This document shows, one piece after another, positions 1 through 11,652 of a DNA stretch of 64,000 bases. Source of the DNA: Phytoseiulus persimilis (lineage: Eukaryota > Arthropoda > Arachnida > Mesostigmata > Phytoseiidae); NCBI GenBank assembly GCA_037576195.1, contig CM075103.1:17112001-17176000 (forward strand), in the 5' to 3' direction. Every line of letters begins with the position of its first letter. Positions within the stretch are counted from its first letter, which is position 1. A model generated the notes under the pieces. It had not been told where the DNA came from. It ran no database searches and saw nothing but the letters and a program-made list of their open reading frames with translations. A program made the translations under genes and the position numbers.

Positions 1-769
1 GCGCTCAAATCGATCCGCGCTCAAATCGAGTAGCACCTGCGATTGGATCGGGGGGCACGACAGTGAAACGGTTTTCGCTTTGGCCTAGATGCCGACGGTC
101 CACGCTCTTGAAACCTGTTTATCTGTGTGCGAGTTGGAGCATCCCGGTTTAACTTTGAGCATGGCGTGCAGAGACAGCGTGAGCGAGCACTAGCTGCGAC
201 TGCAGGCTCGTCACCAGAGGGCCTTACTACATGAGACGCCCCCGAGGTCGAACGCCACTCGTGTTCCACGAAGGGCGCTCGTCGGTCAGCATCACAATCC
301 TTGATGAGACGTCGTCGGAAGGGAGCTCGAAGAGGTGAGCGTCGAAGATCCGTTGCCTCAGGAGAAACGGGCCCAACCCGTTGAGGTTGTCCGCCCCAAA
401 GATCCAGAGGGCTCAGGATTCAGGAGCTGGCCCTGACGAGAAACACGGCTTTTCTCGTGAGCCCCTCGGCGCACCTCTGTGGCATAAGATATTGCATGAT
501 GCCGGAGGACGAGGGCCACAGTGAGTTGCACAGAGCGGAACTCAACAACGTTAACGATGAGCCCTGAAGTCGCGGTGGTACCGCGCGTCCTCGCTTCCGG
601 TGGGTGCGCTGGCTGTGGCTGATTCTGTCCGCGACTCTCATCATTGTTGGAGTCGCCAGCGGAGTTGTGGAGTTAGAGAGCCCAGGAGGCGGAGCCGACG
701 GAAGTCAACGACAATCCCGTCTGACGCCTGTCTGCGTCAGACGGGATTGACTGATATTTTTCCTCGGAT
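1..769. other. No recognisable gene
   Basis: I see no coherent coding signal on either strand. A 13-bp motif (GCGCTCAAATCGA) is repeated directly at the very start, at about 1-13 and 17-29. The right part is probably a continuation of the decayed Copia element that becomes recognisable at about 770. Confidence 0.5.
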
Positions 770-1240
770 TTATGTGGCCTGTATCGTAGGACCCAGCGAC
801 ATATAATTGGGTTTCTGTTCTCAGGGCTATCTACTATTGAGTACACTTAGTGTCGGCGTAATTGGCGTAACTCTCTTTTCATTGCGTCCACCCATTTTGG
901 GGCGTCGACCGATTTCATGGCCTGTCCATACGTGGGTTCGAACGCTTCATTTGGGCGTGCTTCAAACCGTTTTGGTGGACTCAGTCTTGTCCTATCTCGT
1001 AGGGTCATTGTGGTTCGTGACGTTGTGACAGGTGTAGGAGAGTTTGAGGTGGGTTCTGCGTCGGGCAGAGTCGCCTCATCTTCTGAGGTTAGAGCGGGTA
1101 AGTCAGCAGAGTCACCCTGGTGGAGAGGATTTTCTCTCTCGTCGGAACTGCTTTCAATATCGGAGCAAAACACGAGGTTTCTTAGGGAAGCGGGCTCACT
1201 CGTGCGCGTGGTATGGGTTGTGCAAGGAATTTGACATTTT
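770..1240 (-). pseudogene. Copia retrotransposon pol fragment (linker and start of reverse transcriptase)
   Basis: Read on the minus strand, the open frame 1173-847 has the acidic and Ser/Pro-rich linker found before the Ty1/copia reverse transcriptase. It then shows the conserved entry EPTYGQAMKSVDAPKWVDAM followed by KREL. A stop follows at about 847. The next segment in another frame (about 800-770) resembles the conserved RWVLRYR stretch, so the copy is frameshifted and dead. The Copia gag and protease lie on the same strand at 5380-6846. This fragment is therefore probably the distal part of the same element, separated by the hAT insertion. The family call rests on motif recognition only. 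Confidence 0.62.
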
Positions 1241-1986
1241 TCGAGCTAAGGGGGCAATAGCCCCCCAGACATTTTTGGCTATAGCCCCCCCCCAAAAAAA
1301 TCTAGTTCATACCGCCTCTGTGCGCACTTGGATCCCGATTTTATTGATCAGTCATCGGCTTAAGTGAGAGATTTTAACAGCGCTCAAAAACCTGTCGAGC
1401 TTCCAAGCGGTGACGTGGTGAATGGGTTAGGCATCTATGAAACCCGGTACTGCCCAGACTGCCACGTGATCCTACCACGAGCTCCTTGAGAAACATCTCA
1501 TGAAGGCGAACAAAAATGCCATCTACATCAGTGGGAAGTTCCAGAGCGAAGTGATCAAGACCATCGGCAGTATCATCCGAAGGAAAATCGTGGCCGGGGT
1601 GAGGACCTTTAGGTTTTTCTCCGTCCTCGCCGACGAATCGAGAGATTTCGGAAAGATAGATCAAATGACAGTGTGTCTGCGATACGTTGCCGTGAGCGGT
1701 GGCCACCGAGTTGTGAAAGAGGCTTTCCTCCAGTTCACCGACGTTCCTGACAAAACAGGTGCGGGGTTAGCTCGAGCCATCCTGGGCATCCTCGAACTAG
1801 AAGGACTAGATGCGAGGTACTTTAGGGGCCAGGGGTACGTCGGCTGCAGTGCTATGAAAGGAATTCATACAGGTGTGCGGGCTGAAATAAAATCCGTGGT
1901 GCCCCAGGCGCTGTACTTCCACTGCCTGAACCTCGTGCTGGTACATTCAAATGAGCTCGTGAGCATCCGGTTGGCGGCTGGCGTCG

Positions 1987-2779
1987 CACAGCGGTCGGGA
2001 TTGTCGGAAAATCATAACTTTTGAACGGCTGGACCGATTTCCCTGAATTTTCGCGAGCGAGTTCTCAGTCCAGAGGAGCAACTTTTGAGCATATAACCAA
2101 CTTCCAAACTCTCTCCAAAGGGGGCAAAATAAAAAAAAATGGAAAATTCACGATTCCGGCCAAACGACTGGATTGATCTTAAATCGGCGAGAAGAGTCGG
2201 GAAGCTGGTGCGATCCCGCATTTTTTTTCCCATGAGGAAAATTTTCAACGGGCCCTTCGTAAGGGAGGTTTAGACTGATTTTTAAAAATGCCCATGACTC
2301 CTCGAAAAATGCACTTTTTTCATCGGATAAAAAACGGAGGATGCGCGCAATTTCTAGGGCTAGCTGATGCCGTCGATAAACCAATTACTTTTCCTCGGCA
2401 AATCGCTGTTATAACCTCATTTTGGTGAAAAAACGCATTCTTTCGGTTTTTCCTCCAAAATGGTCCACCCTTCAAAGCACCCAGTCTCGCACGCGGCTCT
2501 GAGGGGTGCGTCTGGTATCTCCGAATGTCATCCAGTTTACAAAGTTTGCGCCAAACCATTGTGGTTTTCGAAAATTTCGATATATGCCCCCAAGTGCCCT
2601 ATTTCCGTCGAAATCGATCAAACGGTCAGTTTGACCACGAGTCTAAAATCCGTGGAATCGATTTTATTGAATCATAACACCAGCATGAGATCGGACTCGA
2701 GCCAACAGTTTCAAATTTGCCGCTTCCCACCATTTTGGGATCCGTGCGGCGCCAATATAGGCAATAGCGCCCATAGGAA
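1987..2779 (+). repeat. Left long terminal inverted repeat of the Transib-like element
   Basis: This matches the reverse complement of 3436-4233 over nearly its whole length, with scattered substitutions and small indels. The match ends at the sequence CCATAGGAA. Both arms show divergence, which indicates an old insertion. Confidence 0.85.
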
Positions 2780-2788
2780 TTTCATGGA

Positions 2789-3430
2789 GTGCCTTGTCAA
2801 TATCGCATGTTACCAGGACTTCAGAGAATGGCGTTGCGAAAAGAAGAATGCAGCGCAACCGAGCGCTTGCGGGAAATTCAGGATGAGTTCAGGAAAGAAC
2901 TGGGTTTGATTGTTTCCGTTGTTCGACCGGGCGGCGGCACAAGCAATGACGGCAACACGCGCAAGTTCTTCAGAAATCATGGTTTGACGGCTATGATAAC
3001 CGGCTCAGACCCAGAGTTGGTCTATAGGCTCCACATCACCTTGGAAGCAATCAACTCTCGCCACCAGTTGAACGGTGCGGTGTTCGGCGAGTACTGCCAC
3101 GTCACAGCGAATATTTTCGATACGCGCTATCCGTGGTATTACATGCCTGTGACAGTGCACAAGGTACTGATTCACGGCCAGGCAATCGTGGAGAATAGCA
3201 CCCAACCCATAGGTGCTCTCAGTGAAGAAGCTCAGGAAGCATTGAACAAGCTCTTCAAGAACTTCCGAGAAAATTTCTCGTTCAAGGACGTCCGTGAGAA
3301 CGTGAATCGCGATGTGATGCAAAGGTTGATGGTTCATGCGGATCCCCCCGTGAACAGTTACCGGAAGGATCTCCCCTTGAGTGATCTTGACATCCTGGAT
3401 GATGTGGGGAAACTTCTGATTGCCGAGTGA
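2789..3430 (+). pseudogene. RAG1-like C-terminal region of a Transib transposase
   Basis: The open frame of 213 codons fills the interior between the two inverted repeats. Its first 30 or so codons are not recognisable. From there it matches the C-terminal catalytic half of Transib transposases: SNDGNTRKFF, then YPWYYMPVTVHKVLIHG, then PIGALSEEAQEALNKLF, then the end NRDVMQRLMVHADPP. The Glu-rich SEEAQEALNK stretch corresponds to the RAG1 segment holding the last catalytic acidic residue (Glu962 in mouse RAG1). The N-terminal half, with the two catalytic Asp residues, is absent, so this copy cannot act alone. There are no stops, which is unusual for a supposedly dead fragment. Confidence 0.78.
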
Positions 3431-3435
3431 TGTAC

Positions 3436-4233
3436 TTCCTATGGAAGCTATTGCCTATATTGGCGCCGCGTGGATCCCAAAATGGTGGGAAGCGGCAAAT
3501 TTGAAACTGTTGGCTCGAGTCCGATCTCATGCTGGTGTTATGATTCAATAAAATCGATTCCACGGATTCTAGACTCGTGGTCAAACTGACCGTTTGGTCG
3601 ATTTCGACGAAAATAGGGCACTTGGGGGCATATATCGAAAATTTTGAAAACCACAATGGTTTGGCGCGAACTTTGTAAACTGGATGACGTGCGGGGATAC
3701 CAGACGCACCCCTCAGAGCCGCGTGCGAGCCTGGGTGCTTTGAAGGGTGGACCATTTTGAAGGAAAAACCAAAAAAAATGCGTTTTTTCACCAAAATGAG
3801 GTTATAACAGCGATTTGCCGAGAAAAAGTAATTGGTTTATCGACGGCATCAGCTAGCCCGAGAAATTGCGCGCATCCTTCGTTTTTTATCCGGTGAAAAA
3901 AGTGCATTTTTCGAGGAGTTATGGGCATTTTTAAAAATCAGTCTAAACCTTTCTTACGAAGGGCCCGTTGAAAATTTTCCTCATGGGAAGAAAAATGCGG
4001 GATCGCACCAGCTTCGCGACCCTTCTCGCCGATTTAAGATCAATCCAGTCGTTTGGCCGGAATCGTGAATTTTCCACGTTTTTTTTTCGATTTTGCCCCC
4101 TTTGGAGAGAGCTTGGAAGTTGGTTATATGCTCAAAAGTTGCTCCTCTGGACTCAAAACTCGCTCGCGAAAATTCAGGGAAATCGGTCCAGCCGTTCAAA
4201 AGTTATGATTTTCCGACAATCCCGACCGCTGTG
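3436..4233 (-). repeat. Right long terminal inverted repeat of the Transib-like element
   Basis: This is the inverted partner of 1987-2779. It ends in ...CCGCTGTG immediately before the CGTCG duplication. Confidence 0.85.
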
Positions 4234-5379
4234 CGTCGTCGCAAGGGTGTGTTCCTTCTTCTCGAGATCTTCTGCGCGACTCCGGCTGCTGGAAGATCGA
4301 GTGGAAGCTAACGCGCCATCATCTGCCAAACGCAGACTGAAGACGTTATGTGCGACAAGATGGGTTGAAAGTCATCATGCCTTCATCACGTTCAGAGAAT
4401 TGCTCACTCCGATCGTAGTTTCCTTGCGAGAACTGAAAGTGCGTGGCGACACCGGCGTTCTCGCTTACGGACTTCTCAGCTCCATCTGCAAGTGCGAGCT
4501 CATAAGCTCCCTCTTCATCATCGAAAGTTTCTCGGCTCCGTTTCTGCCACTGTCGGTCAGTCTCCAAGCAAAAGAGCTCTATCTTTTTGCTGCCCTCATT
4601 TTGGTGGATAACGTTCTCGTCGTTTTGAAGAAAAAACGCGAAAACGCAGACACCGAGTTCAGAGCGCTCTTCGGAGAGGTCAGGGAAGTCTGCGACGAGC
4701 TTTACGTGGACATCAGGATGCCCCGCGTATGTGAGCGACAAGAACGGAGGGAAAACCATTCTGCTAACACCGCTGAAGATTACTTCCGAGCGTCCGCCTA
4801 TGTTCGATATTTGAATAACTTGATCGAAGCATTCACCTCGCTGTTTGTTCAGTGTTCGATACCGAAATTCGTCGTCAAAAGCTCCTTCGAACATTTGGCT
4901 GATACAATCACTTTCTACGACTCCGATCTCGGCTGTAGTGCCAGCGTCCTCAAAGGAGATTCGAACGTTGGGAGGCGAGATGGACACCGGTGCCGCCGAC
5001 GGAACTCGCGCGGACCGCAATCGACGCCCTGAATGAATGTCCGGCGAGTGATTATCCGAAGATCGCGACTCTTCTAGAAATATTCGCAACCTTCCCTGTC
5101 ACCACCTCATCACCGGAACGGACATTCAGCTCCCTGAAGTTAGTGAAAACATACTCGAGATCCACCATGCGGGAAGAACGGCTCAAGGGCCTGGCCTCAG
5201 TGAGCATCCAGCGCGACAGCGAAGTCACTCCGGAGGAAGTTATCGATGTCATTGCTCTGAACCCGAGGAAATTAGGGTTCTTACTGTAGTAACGCCAGTA
5301 TTGATTCGGACACTACAGCTTGATTTGAGAAGAAATAAAGTGTAAAAACACCGTCCATAGATGATTCAAAACTGCTTTG

Positions 5380-6846
5380 TTCTCCCGCTTCTCCAACTGA
5401 TGAAACCTCACGAAACTCTCTCTCTCTCTGTCCAATGGTTCCGAGAGTTGTTGTAAATTAAAGAATGCTTCCGCCACAGGCGTGAAGTGCACTGAGGCAC
5501 CCGGGTCGATGACCCACGTGTGAGTGTCACCGTCGGCGTCCGCAGTGCACGCTGTGTAGACCTCGGCCTCAACGTACGAGGCATGACGAGATATTTCTGT
5601 CAGGTGAGCGCGTTGGTTCTGTTTGCGATTGCCGCTGTGGTGGTTAGAGCCACGATGAGAGTTGTAGCGATTTGATTGGGAGCCGCCGCGCGAGGAATTG
5701 AATGTTCGTTGCGAGTTTCAAGGAAATCTCTGAGGGCGAGAGTCGAAGGCGCTTCGGGGTTGGGAGGAGTACCAATTGTTCGGTCTGGATAGATTGGTAT
5801 TTTGAGAAGATAATTTGCGATTGTAATTATTTCGATCGGAGCGGAATCCATGATTTTGGTTCCAGTTGGGGCGTGGTTGCTGAGAAGTTTGCAACCGGGG
5901 TCCGTTGTTAAATTGACGCGGGCGATTGTGGGAGCCGCGATTGTTCGAGAAGGAGCGGAAATTGCCTGATTGGGAAGGCCTTGATGGCAGGACGTGAGGG
6001 TAGTACACGAAATAGTTGTTATGAGTGTTCAACCTGTTCGACTGCGCCTCGGAGAACAGTATGGTCTGTCCACTTCCGACCATGGCGTACAAATGAGTAC
6101 TCGTTTGCTCATCGGTGGGTTGGAGCGACCAAGCCTCTTCTATGAACAACCAGGAAGATGGTAACCCTTGGAGTAGGGAGGCAACGAGAATTGTTACCGA
6201 TGTTTCCGCGCCAGAATACATGGCGTCGGCAACTATTTGTAAGAATCGAGTCATATTTTGCACGGGGGTTCGCTCTGGATCAAATCGGAACGTGAAAATC
6301 TTTTTGACTGCCGTTTGTTGCTTGAGCTTCGTCGTATTTTCGAAATCGTCAACAAGCGTGGAATCAATGTCGGCCGTGAGGTACTGCGAGATGTAACCAC
6401 TGAACTTGAGCTGAATCAGCGGCATTTCTGGAGTGTTTATGAGAATCGCGCGACCGAGAAGGTTCGCCTTTTCATATTTTGGGTCGGTTGTAGCGAGCTG
6501 ACCCATCACGCATTCGAAAACGTTCGGCTCCGCCATCAGGAGTATCTGGATAGCAATCTCCTTGGGACAAAGTTCCGGCCTTGGAGGTCGAAGCGATATG
6601 CCGCCGAGTTGGCCAGTCGGTTTCCAGACGGGGGTTTGACATGTTCTGAATTTGTGGGACTTGGGGTGCGTTCACAAGGGACGGAGTCGAGGAACGCGGG
6701 AGATCGGAACGGGATGCATTTATAGACGATAGGTCGAATGGACGGGTAATGGATTCTAGGGAGCCGTCAGGGTGGGTGGAGAACGGTATAGGGGATGGCG
6801 AGCGCAGAACTTTGAATTCACTGCTTTTGGAAGATGAATTGGTCAT
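5380..6846 (-). pseudogene. Copia retrotransposon gag and protease, frameshifted
   Basis: The minus-strand frame 6846-6472 and then 6536-5718 gives a gag-like protein. It has a helical region with RFLQIVADAMYSG and LLQGLPSSW, typical of copia-type gag (UBN2-like). A long Asn/Gln/Ser/Arg-rich tail follows, and I see no clear CCHC knuckle in it. Downstream, about 5525-5484, HTWVIDPGASVHFTP matches the copia protease active site, which is normally D-S-G-A with an upstream Trp. Pro replaces Ser here. At least one frameshift separates the first gag segment from the rest. The element runs into the hAT insertion below 5380. Confidence 0.65.
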
Positions 6847-6908
6847 GAGTGAAAGAATAATATTTGCAGCGACTGTCTTATTGTCAGCGTGTGCAGTTAC
6901 TTCGTACC

Positions 6909-7143
6909 TGTGACAGAGGCTAGCCTAGAGAGTGTAGCGTGGCGGTTTCTGGTGGCAAGAAGTCGCACCTCCGGCGCTGAGAGAGAGGGTACAGTAGCAA
7001 AAGTAAAATAAGATAGAGAGACAACGCAGAAGGAGTCGATCGAGAGTAAACGTGTTGCTGGGAGATACGCTGAAACCCGTTTTTTTCTGTGCCCAATTGA
7101 CGTTTCCATAGAATCCCTGGATGCCCTCAAGCGGTCTATCACA
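6909..7143 (+). repeat. Left LTR of the outer Gypsy element
   Basis: This is a direct-repeat partner of 13381-13612. Both start TGT...AGAGGCTAGC and end with the shared CAAGCGGTCTAT. The copies differ at many positions, including short indels, so the insertion is old. Confidence 0.75.
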
Positions 7144-7285
7144 TCAGAAGTGATAGTTGACTGGAATTTTTGGCAAGTAAACGGGGAATAGAGCGTCATT
7201 TGATCGGGCGGAGAAGCAGATCCAACCAAAAGGAACCTAGTCGACGAAGGAAAATTCAAGACGATCGAAGAAAGTCGAACTCAAG

Positions 7286-8862
7286 ATGACAGCGGAACAA
7301 GCTCTAGACCGATTGACGGCGCTGTTAGATAGGGCATTGCTTGGAGGCGGCCTTGTGGAGTCTAACAACGAGGAACGGTCGTCCCTGAGGTAAGTGGAGC
7401 GACCGATAGACATATCCAACTCAGTAGAGCGATTTTGTGGAGCGGCAGGGCTGGTTGCGGATGAGTCGTTGAGTCAATTGTTGTTGGCAAAACAGGCCGG
7501 GAAATGGTCGGAAGATTATACACGTAGCGTGATATTGACGAAGATGGCTGGTGCAGCAAGAATATGGCATCGAAATCATGGATCGAAAGTTTCAACGTTC
7601 GAGGAGTGGGAGGAAAAATTCAGCGAAGCGCACGTGCCGGAACAAACTCAGGCAATGCTCATGTACCAGTTGGTCCGATGCCGACACGGAAAATCCGAAG
7701 GACTCGAGGAATATGCTAGATGAACGGAAAACATTGCGTTACCGTTGAAGCTCGAAGCGGAAGGCGTCGAAGATCATATTCTGAAAGGATTGTGGCCTGA
7801 CTACTCGATTCTGGTCCATGAAATTCGAGGTCGGAAACATGACGATGTTTCAGCCTTGATTCGAGACTTGAACGATGCATTGGCTTTCGACAGACTACGA
7901 TTCGGAGCGAACGGCGAGAAACACGACACCCAGGCAGTGGCGGGAAGCCGAGAGGATCGCCGCTGAGGAGGTCAGCGGAGTTCCGCTTGTTTCACGTGCA
8001 AGGAAGAAGGACACAAGGTAGCAGATTGCCCGAACGGAAACTCTCAAACGCTTGTGGTCTAGGAAGTAGATACAGGATCAACATTGGTGGCACGATCGAC
8101 TCAGCGAGATGCACCGAGACGTCAACAGATGGAGCAAGGGGCGGATACGGCGAACAGAGGAGCCACAGCTGGTGGTAGAGCAGGGAGCTCGGCCGGTGCG
8201 CGATCAGCGCTGGTATGCTTCAGGTTCAATGAGACAGGTCACTTCGCGAATCGGTGCCCCAATGCGGTGATTCAGCAGGTTGATATACCATCGAGAAGGA
8301 GCTTCGGTCAGGAATCTCCGATCAACATTCGAGCGAAAGAAGTTCTCATAAACGGTTCGCCATGGACGGCGAGAGTTTACACTGAGACTAGTGTGACGGT
8401 TAGCGGCGTGCGAGCAGCGAGGCAGCTGAATCTGGAGCTTCAGCCAAGCCCGGTGAAGGCTGTATTGGGGATGGGCGGCGGCTCATGCACGCCGCTGGAT
8501 CAGTCAACTGTCACACTGGAGGCCGACGGAATGGTTCATGAGGGAGTTCGGTAGATAATCCTCCCGGACACGGCAATGAGAGGAAAGGACATCGAAAAGG
8601 ACATTGGCAAGGAGTTGTTGGACTCGGGAGTAGTCACGGTGTATTTCGCCGGATTGTTGTGGATTTTGAAACCGGGAGCGCTTCCATCGGTCGAGACGAG
8701 TGTGGCCAATCAGGAGGAGGTCATCAAGAAGGGTTGAACACTGAAAATAACCGCGGTTGAAGATATTGAAGTACCCGCGAGATCGATCTGTATTGTCGAG
8801 GCGCGATTGGGAGAGAAGCAGGAAGGCACACTTCTGATCAAACAATTGAACGAAGCAGGACT
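7286..8862 (+). pseudogene. Gypsy gag and protease, with stops and frameshifts
   Basis: ATG at 7286 opens a frame broken by a stop at 7391 and again near 7721. The capsid-like part includes ILTKMAGAARIWHRNHGSK and FEEWEEKFSEAHVP. Two zinc knuckles follow: CFTCKEEGHKVADC (about 7987) and a damaged second one, CFRFNETGHFANRC, in which the second Cys is lost. At about 8330-8450 a retropepsin-like segment (INGSPWTARVYTETSVTVSG) lacks the D-T-G active site. A stop at about 8552 and another near 8737 confirm decay. The coding trace stops exactly at the inner LTR element. Confidence 0.75.
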
Positions 8863-8993
8863 TTTTGGTAGATCACCGTTTGGCGCCTCATCGCGCCCTC
8901 TCCTCCATAGTCAATAATAAACAATAATAAACAATTCACTTGTATCTAACGATCACCGGGACAAAGAGTCATTTCCTCTAGAGCTCCCTTTCA
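8863..8993 (+). repeat. Left LTR of the inner Gypsy element
   Basis: It starts TTTTGGTAGATCACCG and ends CTCCCTTTCA, and pairs with 11653-11795. Its second base differs from the right LTR, which starts TGTTGG. Confidence 0.85.
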
Positions 8994-9053
8994 TGGCGCA
9001 GTCTTGACTGAGTTTAGAAGAACCAGAGAAGCGTATTCGAAGAGAAGTGACGT

Positions 9054-9980
9054 GTGACAACTCCAGGAGCTATAGAAATGACAGACAAGAAGAAAACGCG
9101 ACAGCCAGACGCGTTCCGTGCAGTGCAGGGATCGGATAACAGTGAAGCATGGAATGACTCCAAGGAAGCGTTCCAGGATTACGCATTAGTGGAAGAAATA
9201 TACTCCGAAACGCCAGCCAAACAACAGGCCATATTTCGTGCGTGTTTCGGGGATCACAACCGGCAACTTTTGAGGAGCCTGAACCTGGGAGCACTCATCA
9301 TTGGTGATGTAGCAGATCCGAACGCAGGGTGCACAACTCTGAAAAATATCGTAGCGACGCTAGATAAGAAGCTCGCCCCGCACGGGAATGTCCACTTCCA
9401 TAGTCATATTTTCACCAGGATGCGACAGAGTGAAAACGAATCGGTCTCAGATTTTTTTCGATCGCACCATCAAGGCGATGAAACCGTGCAAGTTTTCAAA
9501 CGAGACGGAGTTGATAATCAATCAACTAATTTGTGGGACGAATCTGGAGCAAGCCAGACGAATCATTTTCGAAGCGGATCAGAACACCAAATGAACCATC
9601 GAAGATGTACTGGCGGTTTTGAGAAGAGCAGAGGCGAACAACGCGCAACTGCCAGAGCTTCAGGAAAACAACGAGGCTGACCTCAAAACTTTGGCATCAA
9701 GGAGAGCGCCCAAACAACAGCGAGACTGGAGCGCAGAGTGGACCAGGAAAGCAGATGTGCAACTTTTGCGGCAGCCATCATCCACCCAGGCAGTGTCCAG
9801 CATACGGATATCGCTGCCAGCGATGCCGAAAAGTCAACCACTCCGAAATCACCTGCAAATGCGCAGCCGTTCAGCGCATATACCGATTTGCGGATGAGGA
9901 AGCCGAGCAGGATATCGATGTCATGGGGGATTACCAGCATGCGGAATGGGATGGTGACGATGAGCGACAATGGTGACAAA
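9054..9980 (+). pseudogene. Gag with zinc knuckles, inner Gypsy element
   Basis: The capsid-like segment starts near ATG 9078. It includes DKKLAPHGNVHFHSHIFTRM followed by RQSENESVSDFF. A frameshift at about 9456 continues the protein as FFDRTIKAMKPCKFSNETEL. A stop at about 9592 is followed by a further frame. The nucleocapsid at about 9755-9850 has a double knuckle, CNFCGSHHPPRQC then CQRCRKVNHSEITC, as in gag of arthropod Gypsy elements. After this the frame ends at 9976. Confidence 0.8.
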
Positions 9981-9984
9981 GGTT

Positions 9985-11448
9985 CATCGCCGACACTCTG
10001 AGTAGAGCTCCTCTCCAGAATGCAAACGCAGCATCACCAACAGAAACTCTTCATCGAATAGAATGGGAAGACATAAAGGTCCATGATGGAACCAGCATAT
10101 CTGATCCAGTTCTCGAGGACATCAGGCGTCACACCGCGGCAGACAGTGAATGTGCTAGGCTCATTCGAGCAATGCGGGAAGGGTCAGCCATACGAAAAGA
10201 GAGGATGCTGGAAAACTTCAAATCGATCAAAGAGGAGCTGAGGGTTGACGACAGCCTCATATTCGTAGGTCAGGCCTGTTTCATTCCGAAGAGTCTGCGT
10301 GGAGATATGCTGCAGAGGTGTCACCGATCACATCTGGGCTTCGAGGCGACACTCCACCGAGCAAAAGGAATGATTTTTTGGCCAGGGATGAAAAATGACA
10401 TCAAAACAATGGTGGAAGTGTGTCAGACCTGCCAGACATATGGCTACAGGCAGCCACCTGAGAAGTTAATCAGTGGCGGAATCCCGACTCATCCGTGGGA
10501 CATAGTACACCAGGATCTGCTCGAATGGGAGGATCGGCAGTTTGTGATTACCGTCGATGGATACAGCGACTACTTTCACATCGACTCATTGGGACGGACG
10601 GCGACAGCGAACCACTTGGTGGAAATTACGAAGAAGCTCTTCGCTTAGGGCCGTCCGAGACAATTCAGAACCGATAGTGACCCGAGATACTTGTCCGATA
10701 TATTTCAAAGGTTCATTCGAGCAACGGGAAGGCTGAGTCAGCGGTGAAGGTGGCCAAGCGACTCATAAAGAAGACTCACTTAGAAAAGTCGGATCTAGAG
10801 CAAGCTCTGCTCGAGTGGAGGAATACACCTCAGAAAGACGGAGTCTCGCCCGCGCAGAAGTTTCTGTGTAGCATCACTCGGTCAATGTTACCAACGCCGA
10901 ACGGAACATTACGACCGCGGATCCCGGAGCAGGTGGAGAATCAAATAGCGAGACGACGACAAGCCCAGAAGGAACAGCATGACCGCAGCGCATCGAACCT
11001 ACCATCACTCCATGTCGGGGACAGGGTGCGAATGCAGCCAATCGGGTTCGCGAAGAAGTGGGAGGTCGCCACAGTGATTCGAGCATTGAACACCAGAACG
11101 TATGAGGTGCGCCAGGAAAACGTCGACAATGTTGTCAGAAACCGAAGACAGCTGAGAAGAGCACCGTCGCAGCAAGATGCGACGAGGACGGAGGATGCGG
11201 AGCAGGATCCGCAGCCCGAAAAAATGTTGTTCCCGAGAGTTCCGTTCCCCGAAATCAAGAGGAGACACACAATGGTACAACAGCTAGAGGGAACAGCGAG
11301 CGAGACCAGGAAAAGAATATGGAGATCGCCGGTATCGAGCGGACCAGGAAAGCGACAGAAAGACGGAGCAACAACAGAGAATACTCCGACGACGACGACG
11401 ACGAGGAGTGGAAGAGCAATAGTACGACCAACAAGATTTGGCTGCTGA
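9985..11448 (+). pseudogene. Integrase with the RNase H end fused upstream, inner Gypsy element
   Basis: The segment begins with ADTLSRAP, the conserved end of Gypsy RNase H. Integrase then shows the HHCC zinc-binding region (HRSHLGFEATLHRAK ... CQTCQ, about 10327-10440). The first catalytic Asp lies in VHQDLLEWED and the second in ITVDGYSDYF. A stop at 10646 and a shift follow. A small deletion removes the part with the last catalytic residues. The C-terminal part (10744-11448) keeps LEQALLEWRNTP, the SH3-like GDRVRMQP and a basic tail. Confidence 0.82.
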
Positions 11449-11652
11449 GTGAGGCATTGTACATATGGAGCTGAGAGGGCAGGAAGGTTCACCACGGTTT
11501 GGCATATGCCTACGGCAACACAGCTCAATCTCGGTGACATGATTAAGAGGGCCGTATTTGGAGTATTGGAGGTCACAGGAACAAGAGCAACGATTGTGGA
11601 ATGGTGTTAATAATACTGTAAGAAAAAGCGATAATTCCTGGAAGGACGGAGA

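Larger units (their letters stand above)
1987..4233 (+). mobile_element. Transib-like DNA transposon with ~795-bp terminal inverted repeats
   Basis: The element is 2247 bp long and inserted in the hAT transposase gene. The flanking 5-bp direct duplication CGTCG lies at 1982-1986 and 4234-4238. The ends begin CACAGCGGTCGGGATTGTC, inverted at the right end. Transib elements are known for 5-bp GC-rich duplications of the CGNCG type and ends starting with CAC, and the internal gene is RAG1-like, so three features agree. The inverted repeats are about 795 bp each, far longer than the few tens of bp usual for Transib. The interior is only about 650 bp. Confidence 0.8.
1470..5289 (+). pseudogene. 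hAT-family transposase (DUF4371 plus hAT dimerisation domain), split by an insertion
   Basis: The left part (1470-1981) carries the DUF4371-type core: SVLADES, then TVCLRYV, then RGQGYVG, then HCLNLVLVHSNEL. The right part (4239-4980) continues with TLCATRWVESHHA, which is typical of this family. A frameshift near 4985-5030 moves the frame to 4990-5289. There the C-terminal hAT dimerisation motif is clear: YPKIATLLEIFATFPVTTSS, then ERTFSSLK, then STMREERL. Removing the insert and one copy of its CGTCG duplication restores one continuous frame across 1981/4239, so the gene was intact at that site when it was hit. The gene is dead now because of the insertion and the frameshift. The function would have been DDE cut-and-paste transposition. 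Confidence 0.85.
1241..5380 (+). mobile_element. hAT element (DUF4371 type), interrupted
   Basis: This block covers the hAT transposase gene and its non-coding flanks, lying between two minus-strand Copia pieces. The left flank (about 1240-1310) contains G/C runs arranged as imperfect inverted repeats (GGGGGCAATAGCCCCCC). An AATAAA lies at about 5332, downstream of the coding region. I could not fix exact terminal inverted repeats or an 8-bp target duplication, so the boundaries are approximate. The Transib-like insertion 1987-4233 lies inside it. Confidence 0.5.
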
